NCBI GenBank assembly: GCA_030549495.1 | Contig: JAUIRK010000924.1 | Span: forward strand, 1 to 64,000 | DNA length: 64,000 bases | DNA from: Nectonema munidae | Lineage: Eukaryota > Nematomorpha > Nectonematoida > Nectonematidae | Direction: 5' to 3' | Translations under genes and position numbers: made by a program | Shown: positions 50,126 to 61,800 of the stretch, in pieces | Position numbering within the stretch: position 1 is the stretch's first letter | Layout of the letters: the number at the start of each line of letters is the position of its first letter | The notes under the pieces: generated by a model | Database searches by the model: none | What the model was told of the DNA's origin: nothing | The model's input: only the letters and a program-made list of their open reading frames with translations

Positions 50126-51898
50126 TATTCAAATAGAGTTACATTTAGGGCACACTGAAAAAGAATGCTTTTTGCAAATGAATTTTTAGCAAAGAGAACA
50201 TTTACGTGTACCTCTTGTTCTTGGTGTACAATTGGCTATAGAACAGTAACCTCTGTTCGAAGTAGGAGTTTCTGACGCTTCCTGAGGTGTATGAAATCCA
50301 AAGTAGGATAGAATGCTTCTAACTGGCATTGAAATTTGAGAAATATTCGAGCGGAGTAGCATTGACTGCTCACAAAGACTTCGAGATAAGCTTTTCAAAA
50401 AAACTTTTCTTCCACCTCTTTTTATAGAAAAAACTTTTCTAGGCAATTATGATGAAAAATAACCCAAGAGTAGTAAGCGGCAATGTCCAAATAATTAGTA
50501 AACACAGCCATAGTCAGCGTCTACTTGGTTTGTAGCACGTATACTCCCTTGCCATCCTGTTGAAGCAGTCGACACCACATTTATTTTCATTGTAACACAA
50601 AAAAGATTCTGCTTTATTTTTAATATTTGATATAACAACATTTCTTGTGTGTTGTGAAGATAGCACGTATAAGTTTTTTGTCGCATGTTTCAACAGTATG
50701 TATATTGAAAGGGATGCAAACTCAGTATAAACAATCTTGCTTTCTGTTTCTTGTAGGTTTATATTTTTCAAATATTTTGGTTTGAGTAAAGTAGGCACAA
50801 ATTACGGTTTGGATTTACTGTGCCAAAAATAGTCAAATTTAACTCAAGAGCCCACTTTGCTAATTCATGTGAATTGAAAAAGCGGTCCAAATATATTCCA
50901 CAAACATGAGGTAAGTCACATTGTGAAATCAAACGCTTACAAATTTGAAAGCTTGAAAAATAGCTTTTATCTGAAAGCCCAGTAATGTACAGTTCAGGTC
51001 TCATTACATAAAATGTTTTGGAGTCATTCAAATGAAACATTTTCATTCCATAATAACCTGGTTTTTTTGGTCGTAGACCTTCACAGGACAACCACCTCTA
51101 AATTTAATTAGTTGTTCATCAATCGTAACTGTTTCAAGAGGAGTCCAGAATTTATAACACTTTTAAAAAAAATATCATGAATAAATCTTATGGGAGAGAT
51201 TTTGTCATTTTTGTCTCTAACAGTATGATCATCAAACCTAATGAAAATATTTATAAACATGAACATACGTGTACAAATGGCTGCTCTAAGGAATGGATCT
51301 CCATTTTTTGAAAAAATTTGTCGTGTGATAATTTTCTGGTCTTTGGCTTGACCGATGTGGAGACCACAACAAAAGTATATCATGAGGTCAGAAATTTCAT
51401 CTTTGGTAGCAGCTTCTAAGTTCTTCCCATTTTCAATTGACATTACTTTAAAAAGTATTAAAAATAAAATGAAATGTGTAAGGCAAATACTTGTAGTTCT
51501 CTGCAGCTTTTTTTTCGTCATCTCCACTATATGATTCATCAAAGTTATGTCAAAAAAAGTTTGAAAATTTCATAGTGGTTCTTCAAACCTTGTGCTTCAT
51601 TTGAAGATCCAAAAGGCCTAGATGACAGATTGCGTCTATTCCGGTTCAAACTGGGACCACAAACAGAGTTTTGAGAATCCCAAGTATATTTGGTTCCATC
51701 TGGAGCCAAGAGGCTATCATCTATATTTTCCGTGTTTGTTTCTTGATCATTATCATGACTGTCGTCATCCTCCTCTTCGGATTCAATAATAGATTTTTGA
51801 GAACTAAAATTCTCGAAAACATCAGAAGCCATATCTTCCGAACATTCAGAAAACTCTTCTTTACTGGATTTAGAAGTATATGAGGATGGAAAACTCAT
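50126..51898 (-). mobile_element. piggyBac transposon, broken but recent-looking
   Basis: On the - strand an acidic Ser/Glu-rich N-terminus (51898-51545, SEEEDDDSHDNDQET) leads to the DDE core. DKISPIRFIHDIFFK lies near 51200. MKMFHLNDSKTFYVMRPELY, GLSDKSYFSSFQ and CGIYLDRFFNSHELAKWALE lie near 50840-51040. VNPNR and the tail CSLC, FICKKHSFSVCPKCNS near 50140-50200 form the Cys-rich zinc finger of piggyBac proteins. About five frameshifts or stops. TTAA ends not found. Different subfamily from the copy at 31690-33590. Confidence 0.85.
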
Positions 51899-53440
51899 GG
51901 TTTAAATTGATGTTGGCTAAAGATGGTAATTGATGAACACTTCAGCCCACAAAACTACACATGTAAGAAAATCAATAGTTATACAAAACGTATCACAAAC
52001 GACTGTAAACATTATTCATTCGTTTGACACTATTTATATATTTTATTGCGTTACTTGAAGATCTGCGTCACGATAAGTGGATCAAAAAATTTTATGGTTG
52101 TTGTTGAAAAGACTTGCTACTGAAGAAATGGTGGAAAACGTATACAATGCATAAACAACTTATTGCTCAGTTTAAATTTAAAGATGATCTGAAAGTATTA
52201 TATCGTTTCACATACTTTCATGTGTAATATTTGTCTAAGCTTGTTTCTTTGTGTTAGTTTTTCACAAATAAAATATTATTTTCATTGGTTTCCGTGATTT
52301 AACTTCATTTAATTTGTAAACAGTGTACAATTTTTTTTTTCTTTTCAATTTTGAAATAATAATTTTCAACCAGAAAAAAAAGTTCATCTAGATGGCGTTA
52401 ATTTTTTTTTCAATAAAATAAAGGAAAATAATCAAAACTTTTAATTATAAATGTATTTTTTTCTAAATTTTATACATATAGTAATCCAAAATTTAAAGCG
52501 AAAGTAAAAACTTGATTTATTTAACAATTTTTTCAGCAAGATAAATCTATCTTTGGTGAAAGCCAAATAAATAAACTATAGGCTTTTTCCTCCATTATGG
52601 TGGTAATGGTGATGCACCAATATACTGTGGTAAGCCAAGGTCAAAAAATACAGCTGTAATTTAAAATGAGAAATTATGATTGAAATTTTGATTAAATTTA
52701 ATTTTTATGTAAAAAGTATTTTTTTCCAAAAAATATTTTAATACTATTTGTTTTTACAATGTGCAACTATTTACTAAAAAATCGCGTACCTGTATTTTAT
52801 TTTAACCATAAATTGGGCAATTTGCTCATACTTGAAAAAACCCTTATCTATACTACTAAATTCGATATCACTAGGTCCAAACTTTAAATTCAGCATCAAA
52901 CTTTCTATATTGATTAGAGTAAGTCGAAAAAAAATTAAAAAACAAACCAAAATAAAACATTAAAAGTTTTTCCTACATTAGTACATTACCTAACCAAAAT
53001 TGATCTTTTAACTGATCTATAAAATGTCTGTTATTTATGCGTTTAAACCTACTTATGGCGTCTTTTATATAAGATTAATTATTATCAAAATACTAATGTA
53101 GAAACACAAATTACATAATTTATTCTGTAGTGAATTTAAACGATGACCAAAAACTGTTTTACTTGGAGAAAAAATGTATTTTTTTAATTACTTATGTTTG
53201 AAAGTTCGTGAAAGTGATCGATGAAATAAAACACTTATCATATAATTTTCATATATATTATATGTATCTCCTCCACATTGCTCCTTATCTCGATGCCAAA
53301 TTGCAACTCAAATTTTATACTTTTTCTTATCGTGATAGTCTTTTTGTTTAGAGAAGTATTATGAACAGCTTAATGGAAATTCTTGATGATATATTATGAG
53401 TATTATGACATTAGTTTGGCTGGAGATATCAAAGCACGTT
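51899..53440. other. AT-rich intergenic, no gene seen
   Basis: No recognisable coding, RNA or repeat signature beyond low-complexity A/T runs. The part next to 51899 is the 5' flank of the piggyBac copy. Confidence 0.35.
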
Positions 53441-53449
53441 CAGCTCGCA

Positions 53450-53575
53450 TTAGGGCTTAAGATGCTTATTCACAGTTTTTGTGAATTTGTTTTTAGAGTT
53501 GGGAGCCTTGGGGATCGAACCCTTGACCTTCAACTGTTAAGCTGAGAGGTAAACCCTAAAAAACATTGGGGCTCT
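53450..53575 (-). mobile_element. tRNA-like SINE, minus strand
   Basis: Read on the - strand, GGTCAAGGGTTCGATCCCCA is a good B box preceded by a plausible tRNA head. No tail shared with the other SINEs was seen. Confidence 0.45.
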
Positions 53576-54889
53576 TATGACATTAGGATGGTTCAACAAA
53601 ATATATTAAAAAAAAAATTTTTTATTATTTATTTAGAACTTTTAAAATAGTTTCAAGTTGAAAGAAAATAAACTATGCAAAAAATTGACTTAAAAATTTA
53701 AGTTTAAAGGTTACTCAACGCTATTGAAAATGACATATTAGGTAAATGAAACTTTTTTTACGTCAATGTGCAAATAGAACACAAATTTTTAAACTTCAAT
53801 TTTAGATGGAAGCACGTTAGATAGAATAGATGAACTTGTAGATCCAACTAACGAAACTTGCCCTTCAGAACGTGTTTTTAAACTCATTTAAAAAATTTTA
53901 TATTATAATATTTCATAAAAAATTCATCACACTCCTATTTTACGAATTTTTTACATCTTCATATTTTGTGCTGAATGAAGTAATAACCTAATTCATCGAT
54001 AGCTTGGCAAAGCTTCGGAGGGATTTCCTATGCAGAGAAGCGTTAGCCAACTATATAGTATATAAAGTTGAAAAATTTTACACTTGTAACTTTCCTTGGG
54101 GTCATTTTAAAAAACAACCAAACTTGACATGTGTTAAAATAAAAAGTTTTTGATTGTATCAAATTTTTATGAAGTTTCATTGAAAGATAGATAGATGATG
54201 CACCACTTTTTTTAATGTTTATTTCCTATCTTAGTCGAACTAAGAGCGGGAAAAACTTTTAATTTTTTTTTCAAATTGAAAAACATTACAATAATATTTA
54301 GAATTTGGCGAGTAACCTTAGCTAGGTTTTATTTAGAAAAAAAATTTTTTCGTTGTCAATTGAGACTTTTATTTACCCAAATAGAGGCTAAAATTCAAGC
54401 ATTTCGATGCAATGAAAATTTATATTTTTGAGCTTTCTTCTCTATATTGATTTTTTTCTCACGCTTTATGTGTGTTGTTATTTATGACTGTCGCGTTTCA
54501 TGCATATTGTTTTTGAAGAAGTACTCATGCACAAGTGTTGACCTTATTGTTCTCATGCTTTCGCAATCAACCCAATTTTGTTTACACTCAATCTACTTTG
54601 GTTGCTTATACTTATATGGTCAAATCTTCTAAGGTCTGTAGCTGTCGCATTTCCCAACCCAATTAATTAAACGTGTGATACACCAAATGAAAGCTCATGT
54701 ATTAATTTTATTGTCGTGCACATTAATTTGTTTTAAAATTGGTCTTTGAAAAATGTAATGTTTGCTCAATCGATTAAACCATGAGTTTGATTTTCATGAT
54801 TGCCATTTCATCACCGGGTTTCAAACAAATTATTTTCATTTTAATCCAAATTTATTTATTTGTTGAAATCTCAAAAGGGTGTGATATTA
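53576..54889. other. AT-rich intergenic, no gene seen
   Basis: Short open frames only (54447-54632, 54781-54966), and none is recognisable. Confidence 0.35.
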
Positions 54890-54997
54890 TTTACATAACC
54901 ACGTGGTGGGATGTTCTTTGGAGGCATTTCTATGATTTCTCTCCTCTAATTTTTCTTTATGTATAGTGAAGAAGTGATATAAAATTATTCGGAGGCA
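54890..54997 (+). repeat. GGAGGCA-family MITE, single arm
   Basis: TTACATAACCACGTGGT, GGAGGCATTTCTATGA and GTGATATAAAAT...GGAGGCA follow the same order as one arm of the inverted repeat at 31054-31449. Confidence 0.6.
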
Positions 54998-56207
54998 AAT
55001 TAACCCCTGTAATATTGAAGATTGAATGACATACTATGGTAGTTTAAATTTAAAACTAGTTTAGAATGATTTATTTTTTTTATTCTATCCACTTTTTGTG
55101 TTTTATATTTCGCCACAAATAAAAAAGAAATCAGTATACAAGTTACTTTAACAAAAATTGTTTGAAAAATTTCTTTACGTTGCCTCACGTAAAGTGGTGA
55201 AATTTCATTGTATATATAGGACACCTCAAACATAAATTCATAATTTACCGAAAACTAAATCTAAATAAATATCACATTCCATGTCAATCGGCTAAATTTT
55301 GCAATCACATTTCCTTTCTGCGAGGGTGCTTTTATTCTCTCAAAAAACTCTTCTTCTGTAATGTTCAACCAAAACATCGATTTACGTAATTTTTTTACAC
55401 ATAACTCCATCTTGATGTCAAACACCCTTAGGCCGAGACACTGATTTTACTGGGGGATTTGGTATAACAGCCCTGAGATGAGTTTTGGTGATCTTCAATT
55501 CACCAAAACAAAAAATTTTCTGATTGGCTTTTTAGTGAAAGCAAATTTTTATTTATAAAATTTTTTGTCAAAATGGTTAAATTTTACTTTGTTAAAATAA
55601 ATATCTTTTAAATCGCACAATTTTGCGTGAAATTGAAGGTTTTTTAGTGAAAAGACGCCACATGAAAAATATCATTTTATTGAAAACTGTAAAAATTTTA
55701 TTATTATTTTATTTTTAAAGCTTACTTATTATTTTAAATTATTTTATTTTATTTTTAAAGCTTGACTTTTAAATGAAAATATCTTTTTGATCATAAATTT
55801 TTTTGAAAACAGAAGTTTGCAGTGAAAAGACGCATTCTTGAAAAAACATTTTCAGGCTTTATAAAAACCACACTTTTCAGTAAAAAGACGTACGAGAGTC
55901 AAAATTAAATTGGAGGCAGAATATAATATTTTCCCTATGACCCGGCAACTCTGATACGTGTAAGAAAAGATAAACTTAAAAAATACGGTATTGTAATTAT
56001 TTTGTAAAATTTTATTTTTAAAAATAAAATTAATAAGTTTGATTGGGTTTCAAGCAATAATGATTTAAATAAATAACGATTGATAAGAAAATTAAAGTAT
56101 TTAAAATAACATTAAAATATAAAACGTTCAACTAAATTTAAAACAATTTTTTTAGATGATTTTGTATTAATAAATAATAAGTAAAATTGCGTAAAAGGGG
56201 ATAAAAA
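54998..56207. other. AT-rich intergenic with AAAAGACG motifs
   Basis: AGTGAAAAGACGC occurs near 55647 and 55820, and AGTAAAAAGACGT near 55879, each beside T-rich sequence. They look like remains of a short degenerate repeat. No gene. Confidence 0.4.
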
Positions 56208-56426
56208 TCAGTAATCCTTGATTCCCAAACATCTTGGATCAAAATCGAATGGAATCGGCGCTCTGATTTCAAGCCATCCATCATTTGTTAGAACGGAGTC
56301 CAATGCATCAGGGTTTATGCAACTAGGCAGAGATATCTCACGGTGAAATCGACGATATGAACTGGAGTTTGGGTGAGAGAGTTCTTGTTCTGCTGACACC
56401 AATAAGTTTCCTCTATCTGTACTCAC
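56208..56426 (-). CDS. sHSP exon 3
   Basis: It encodes VSTDRGNLLVSAEQEL through CLGIKDY and stop. The acceptor is TTCTTTTAG. Confidence 0.92.
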   Translation of the reverse strand: MSTDRGNLLVSAEQELSHPNSSSYRRFHREISLPSCINPDALDSVLTNDGWLEIRAPIPFDFDPRCLGIKDY

Positions 56427-59400
56427 CTAAAAGAAGGTAAATTATACTTCTTTTGCTATTTTATCTGTTCTATGAAAAACATTTTGGAACTTATATTCAT
56501 TAATTTTAGGAGTTTTGAAACTCATTTGTAATATTTTTTATTGATTAAAAAATTTATTTATGACAAAATTGTAAGATATGCAATCCAGCTCTTTCATTAC
56601 GAAAGAGGCCAAAATATGTAGGCAGGGAAAATATGGAAGAAGAATACAGGCGCAAGGAAATGATATATTTAATTAAGAAATTAATTCAAGATAAAAATTG
56701 TTTACTTCATTCCCTTTATCACTTCCTCATATATCATAAAATAGAATACTTGGCCTAATCAATTCCTAACACGCATATCATTAGATGGTCTTGATTAGGA
56801 CAGTGAGGATAGGTCAAGCAGTTTTGTTCACTCAACATTTCAACACTTTTGAGATGAAAAGGATTGGTGTAAAAGTATAGAATGACATATTCATAAGTTC
56901 TTAATGTGTAGTGAGTCGATTTCGTGCAACGCAATAAAATGTTCTTTTAGATACTTCATCTGTTTAGTTTTGGTTCAAAATTTGGAAAAAATATTTCAAA
57001 TAAGATAACGTAATACAACGACACACGAGCAACAAGATTGGCCTTAGCTTTTATATATTTTAAATAAATGTTTGCAATATTCTTTAGAGCAATCGTCTCA
57101 TTTGTCCTTTTAAAAAACGTAATTTGAAATAATATAGTTTCTTAAGCAAAATTAAGTAACATTAAAATTGATATATAGTGTTAAATAACAAATTTATGTA
57201 AAATTCGATAATTGTTGAAAAACTTTATTCAAAATTCAATTATTACAAAGTAAAAAAAGAGTGCTTTCAACTTTGCAGTCTTTTAGCAACAGTCTTAAAA
57301 CTTTTTTAGAGCAGAAAAAGATTTTCAACACTCAATTGAGAGACAGGCAATGACGTAGTTAGCAGGGGACAGTGGGGACGGACCACGTAGGCGGCAATAT
57401 TAATATATCATTAATAATAAAAGTTCAATAGTAATGTCATAAATTTCAATAGTAATGGAATAAGGATTTGCTGTGCATGTTCCCTTATTTTGCATACCTA
57501 TACTATTCAGTTTTCATCGTTTTAGGTGATATCACAGCTTTTAAGCGGCAGCGAAACTAGCATCCGGTCCTGGTGATACTTATGCTAACGCCACTCGCGA
57601 CAGGCAAAGATAAGACGACAATTTCTTAAGTAACGAGCTTGAATTTGAAAAAAAGTGTCCATGGTTATCATAATTGGGTTTTTTATCGAACGTAAAAACT
57701 TTCGAGCGTATTTTTGATGATAGTGAAAATGATAAACTTAGTGCAATACACAACAATAATGAGTACTTTAACTTCATTTGGATGGTAGCCTTCAAGGTCA
57801 AAGACTAATTTAGCAAACTTGGATCCGTCTTTAGCTGTTTCAATCGTTCGAACATCGTTATCCCATTTGGACTCCTTAGTCTTCCAAAAGTCATCATTAC
57901 TTCTTCTACGAAAGAAATCATCTTTATCTCCCCAGTGAGATGCACCAAATGGACGTGAAATAATTTTCGCTTCAGGTCCGTCATCTTCAAAGCGGATTCT
58001 TCGATCGTAATCATCCTGAGATCTTCCTTTTAATGCTTCTAATGAAAAAACAAAAAACAACAGAATCAGAAAAAGCTACTTCAAGAAATCATTTCTAAAA
58101 TACAATACACTGGAGCTTCTCAACGCTGTATAGCCATTGTATAGGACTGGTGCTTCAAAAAGTAGCCTGATCTCATGGCTGAAGCTTTTCGTATTCTACA
58201 GAAGTTTTACTCCATTATAGACGAACACAATTGAAAAAAAGTAAAAAGAAAAGAAAATTTGTAATTATAGCAACATGTTTTGAAAGCAATCACAGACAAT
58301 AGCCCTAAAGACAACTGTTATCGAAAATAGGTTCGCCCATTTTTCCTTAATTTAAATTAAGCTTATTATCGCATTAAAATTAAAGCACATCCGACAGATG
58401 TATTTCATAATTGGTTGCTTGATTTCATAATTTATAATATAAATTTAGTTCATTTAATTCAGGAGTCACAAAACTTTTTTGAAGCAGGCTAGATCACTGA
58501 AAAGTTGAAAAACGAAGAACGCAATATTGAAAAGTTAAAAAACATTCGCATTATGAAATTCCTATTAATACTTCTCATTCATAAGTTCTGTAAAATTCTT
58601 TTGAAGGATTAGAACTGAACTACATAAAGCAAACTTAATAATATTTAAAAAAATCATTAAACAAAGCAAAAATAAATAAGAATAAGTCAAAATATAAACA
58701 AAATATCTGTGCAAATATCATAAAAATTAAAACTGTGTAGTAAAAAATAAATAACATAATTTTTAAAATATCATTAAATTTAGGTTTTATAAGTCGTTGA
58801 ATCCAATCAAAAGTAATGCTTTTAAAAGTCATCCATTAGTCTCGCTTACAGATTGGGTTCACAAAAGATTTCATTTTTAATTTTATCCAGATCTGAAAAT
58901 CTTTCTGAAAAATGTTTATTCAAATCATAGAATTTTTTTTATGAAAATCAAGTTTAATAGTTCCTGTAATAGTAGAGCAAAATTCTTTGAAACATTGAAA
59001 ATTAGAAAATTTTCTGTATTTCAAAACATTTTTTTCGAAATTTCTTGACGAGTCTATTAAAATCACAAATAAGATTATTTTTTATTTAATCCATTCATAC
59101 AAGATGCAATGTCAACTAAAAATGCTAATTTTGATGGCCTTACAGACCATTGGATTAGCTTTCTTGTTTTAGTAAGAAAAATATGTTTCGTTTCGAAGCT
59201 TAAAAAATGGAAATAAAATTTTATCAGAACTGAACAATCTTAAAGTTGTGTGTAAAGGCAAGTCTAAAAATTATAAATCAACATCTTCAAGAAAAGTTTA
59301 AAACTGACAACAATTTAGTGCGTGCCCTCTAATGAAACTTACAACAGAAACCACAGCACACAAGAAAGAGTCTTTAAGTCTTTTACACCTAAAATTTGTT

Positions 59401-60495
59401 GATCTAAAAGGCAGTGGAAAAAATTGAATTTGTAATTGCCAAATCTACTCATTTTGTTTTAATTTGCCCAACTACACCTTTTTAATACCAGCTATATTTT
59501 CCGTCCATCAGCTGTAATACCTCATAGTTGATTCCACTGAAGGTTTTGCAAAACTTTTTCAATTTCTATAAAAATGCCTCCAGTGATTTTTACCATGCAT
59601 TCTACAAACTGAAGCTAACTCTTCTATTGTCTGAAAATCAGAATTAACACCACGGATAAAAAAGAACAGAAAAATTGGACAAAACATCCTAGAGCAAATA
59701 AAATAAAAACTAAAAATTCGCAGCGAATTTCTTTCGCATTGAATGAATAAACGAATCGAGTACCCCACAACTTGAACTTATTTGTGGTGTTATTCTCGCT
59801 TTTAGATAATAGAAGATATTTTTAGCAAAAGATATAAATCTAAGAATTCAAGGGTGAGAACAATATGTAAATCAAATAATAAGTAAACAAAAAAACGATA
59901 TTCTCAATATTGAATTGGCAATCAAACATATGGTACATTTTGCAATTTTATAGAAGATGGTTTCTGTATACACTATATTTTTATTAAACATTTTTAAAAT
60001 CGCAGTTCGTTTATCATATAATTAGCGGATGTGTTGGCTGAATAAAATTGTTTCCCCATGGATCGATAAATTTGCTACACTGAGGATACAGAAAAAGTGG
60101 ATAAAATGAAGAAATCGTCTTCGTCCTCTAAAAAGGACGATATGCTTCAATGAGTTACGTTTATTAATTGATTTAATGTAATCATCCCTTCAGAGATGAG
60201 TAGCAATTTAACATAAATGGAAAAAGAAATAAAAATTGGTCACTTTATAAATATTTTCAGTGAGGGATTCGTTGAAAGGGTGCGGGATGAGATGAGTACA
60301 GGGCGGTTAGAGAATAAAGAGATTACGTGGAGAAGGTGGCCTGCGGGGTGGCGATTTGTAACGCCATGAAGGAAAACTACTTCTCATATTGTCCATTTCA
60401 GTGCGAATTCGAGAAAATTCTTTGTCCACTTTTGAGCTGCTTGCCCGGTTGTTCTCTTCATAAATAGGACCTCTTTGCACTGGAATCGATGTCAT
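56208..60495 (-). CDS. Small heat-shock protein (alpha-crystallin), three exons
   Basis: This is an ATP-independent holdase that binds unfolding proteins in the cytosol. Exons on the - strand are 60495-60327, 58038-57767 and 56426-56208, joining in phase to 660 nt, 219 aa. The N-terminal half is charged and Ser/Arg/Pro-rich (SSFPSWRYKSPPRRPPSP, then RRIRFEDDGPEAK). The alpha-crystallin domain spans about 131-205: FAKLVFDLEGYHPNEVK, VSTDRGNLLVSAEQEL, YRRFHREISLPSCINPDAL and LTNDGWLEIRAPIP, in the order FxxxLDVxxFxPEE, V-x-DNxLxVxG, RxFxRxxxLPxxVDPxxxxSxLxxDGxLxIxAP. Intron 2 falls inside the domain. No clear C-terminal I-X-I motif. No convincing heat-shock element was found upstream of 60495. 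Confidence 0.92.
57348..57596. mobile_element. hAT MITE in sHSP intron 2
   Basis: CAATGACGTAGTTAGCA at the left and GAGTGGCGTTAGCA inverted at the right resemble the hAT terminus CAGTGGCGTAGNTAGC. Flanks GAGACAGG (57340-57347) and GCGACAGG (57597-57604) match at seven of eight. Confidence 0.65.
57767..58038 (-). CDS. sHSP exon 2
   Basis: It encodes QALKGRSQDDYDRRIRF through EGYHPNEVK. The acceptor is TTTTCATTAG and the donor AAA|GTACTC. Confidence 0.9.
58440..59770 (-). mobile_element. hAT (GTF2IRD2-like) transposase relic in sHSP intron 1
   Basis: FFIRGVNSDFQTIEELASVC near 59600-59660, SVVSFIRGHALN and TFLEDVD near 59270-59340, DLPLHTTLRLFSSDKIL and FFKLRNETYFS near 59160-59250 follow the core of GTF2IRD2/ZBED-type hAT transposases. 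Frames shift often. No terminal repeats identified. Confidence 0.65.
60100..60150. other. Small hairpin in sHSP intron 1
   Basis: TCGTCCT, a six-base loop and AGGACGA near 60122-60141 form a 7-bp stem. No known RNA family. Probably incidental. Confidence 0.25.
60327..60495 (-). CDS. sHSP exon 1
   Basis: It encodes MTSIPVQRGPIYEENNR through RRPPSP plus one base. The donor is CCAC|GTAATC on the - strand. Confidence 0.85.
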
Positions 60496-61152
60496 AAAGG
60501 CAAATTAATCGTGTTGCTGAAAAAGTGTTTTAGAGGATAAAAAATTGCACATTAGTTTTCACATGCAAAGCAGCAATACATATGTTTCTTTTACAGATAA
60601 TTGTATGTGTGTACTATGAATTGTTTTCTATATGTGTAATTATCCTCTAATCCCATCCCTTTACTTCATCAATATTCCCACATGTTTTCTCTTAGTTTCT
60701 TCTCACTTGATAAAAATATTCCCATACTCTATGTTAGGCTTAGATGTTCTCGTAATGACCCTCATCTCCACCCTTCCTTCATTCATTCCTAATCTTGTTG
60801 TGATATACCTCGCACTACCTCTCCTTCCTCGCACTTATTTTGCCAACGGGTTTGATGGTCTATTGATGACCATGGTGGTCGTAAATTCATCTTTGGCTTC
60901 AGATTATTTCTAGATAGAGGATTTTTGTTTCCTTTTTTTCATGAATAAAAGTTTTACTGCCTATTAATTAATATATAAGTTTGTTTTGAATTTACCTTCA
61001 ACTAAGATTGCTTTTGAAAATTATCGTTTTTTGCTGCCATTTCTTGAAATGTCCCGTTTTTGTCGTACAAAGTATGGTCAGACTTGATATATTGTCTGAG
61101 ATTCTGTCTAAAATATTTGTACTTTAAATAAAGTTCTCTTCCCTTAGACTAG
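60496..61152. other. 5' flank of sHSP
   Basis: The promoter of the heat-shock gene should lie here. I do not see an obvious TATA box with heat-shock elements. The + strand open frame 60632-60913 resembles nothing known. Confidence 0.35.
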
Positions 61153-61800
61153 AGGTGGGCAAACCACGACCCGAGGGCCGCGTGACGAACTCCAAAGCTT
61201 TTAATGTGGCCCGCTCAGATGAAGTTATTTAGGCTCATTCACCGTCAGTTCAATATGATGATTCAAAAAATTTTGATCCAACTTACTCCTACTGAATATT
61301 TGGCAAAGCATCATTCCACCAAATTGAATGAAATATTTCAAATACTCCCAGCACTTGCCAAGACATAAGGGAGAAAAAATTAAAAACTTTGAATAATAAC
61401 GAATTTTCTTACACGCTTTTCATATAAAAGTACTTCAACTGATGTTGATATCTATTTCAATCATCATTAGACGCATGCAAATAAAACTAAATTTTGTGTT
61501 TTAGAAATATTCAAGTGAAATTTTGAGATGCCAATTATGTACGAAAATAGTTGAGGCTTTGCATCTAAAGCTCGTAAAAAGGCAGCACATATGTGCCGAT
61601 CGCTGGAGAACTCAGACATTAGCTGAAGAAAATTCCCCTGCAGGTTCTTAGCGGAAGCATAATTACGGAGGAAGAAGTTCGTTCACAGCCACACCACAAT
61701 GTATTTTGTATTTTGTATTTGTACACCCGCGCGCTGGAAGAAAAGTTTGTCCACAGCGGCCTCGCAACCGCATTCTGTTAAATCTCTCAACTTAAACGCG
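61153..61800. mobile_element. Possible decayed hAT with left end only
   Basis: AGAGGTGGGCAAACCACGAC followed by GAGGGCCGCG at 61151-61182 matches the usual hAT terminal pattern (CAGNGGTGGGCAAAC, then GGGCCGC). Two similar GC-rich segments near 61670 and 61740 repeat GGAAGAANAAGTTNGTNCACAG. No right end found. Confidence 0.35.

Noticed and set aside
57580-57801. - strand open frame with signal-peptide-like start
   Set aside because: It overlaps an MITE and the sHSP exon 2 edge in another frame, and the hydrophobic stretch is not supported by any family.
60632-60913. Hydrophobic 93-codon + strand frame upstream of sHSP
   Set aside because: It has no domain, no splice or start context and a T-rich composition that favours hydrophobic codons by chance.
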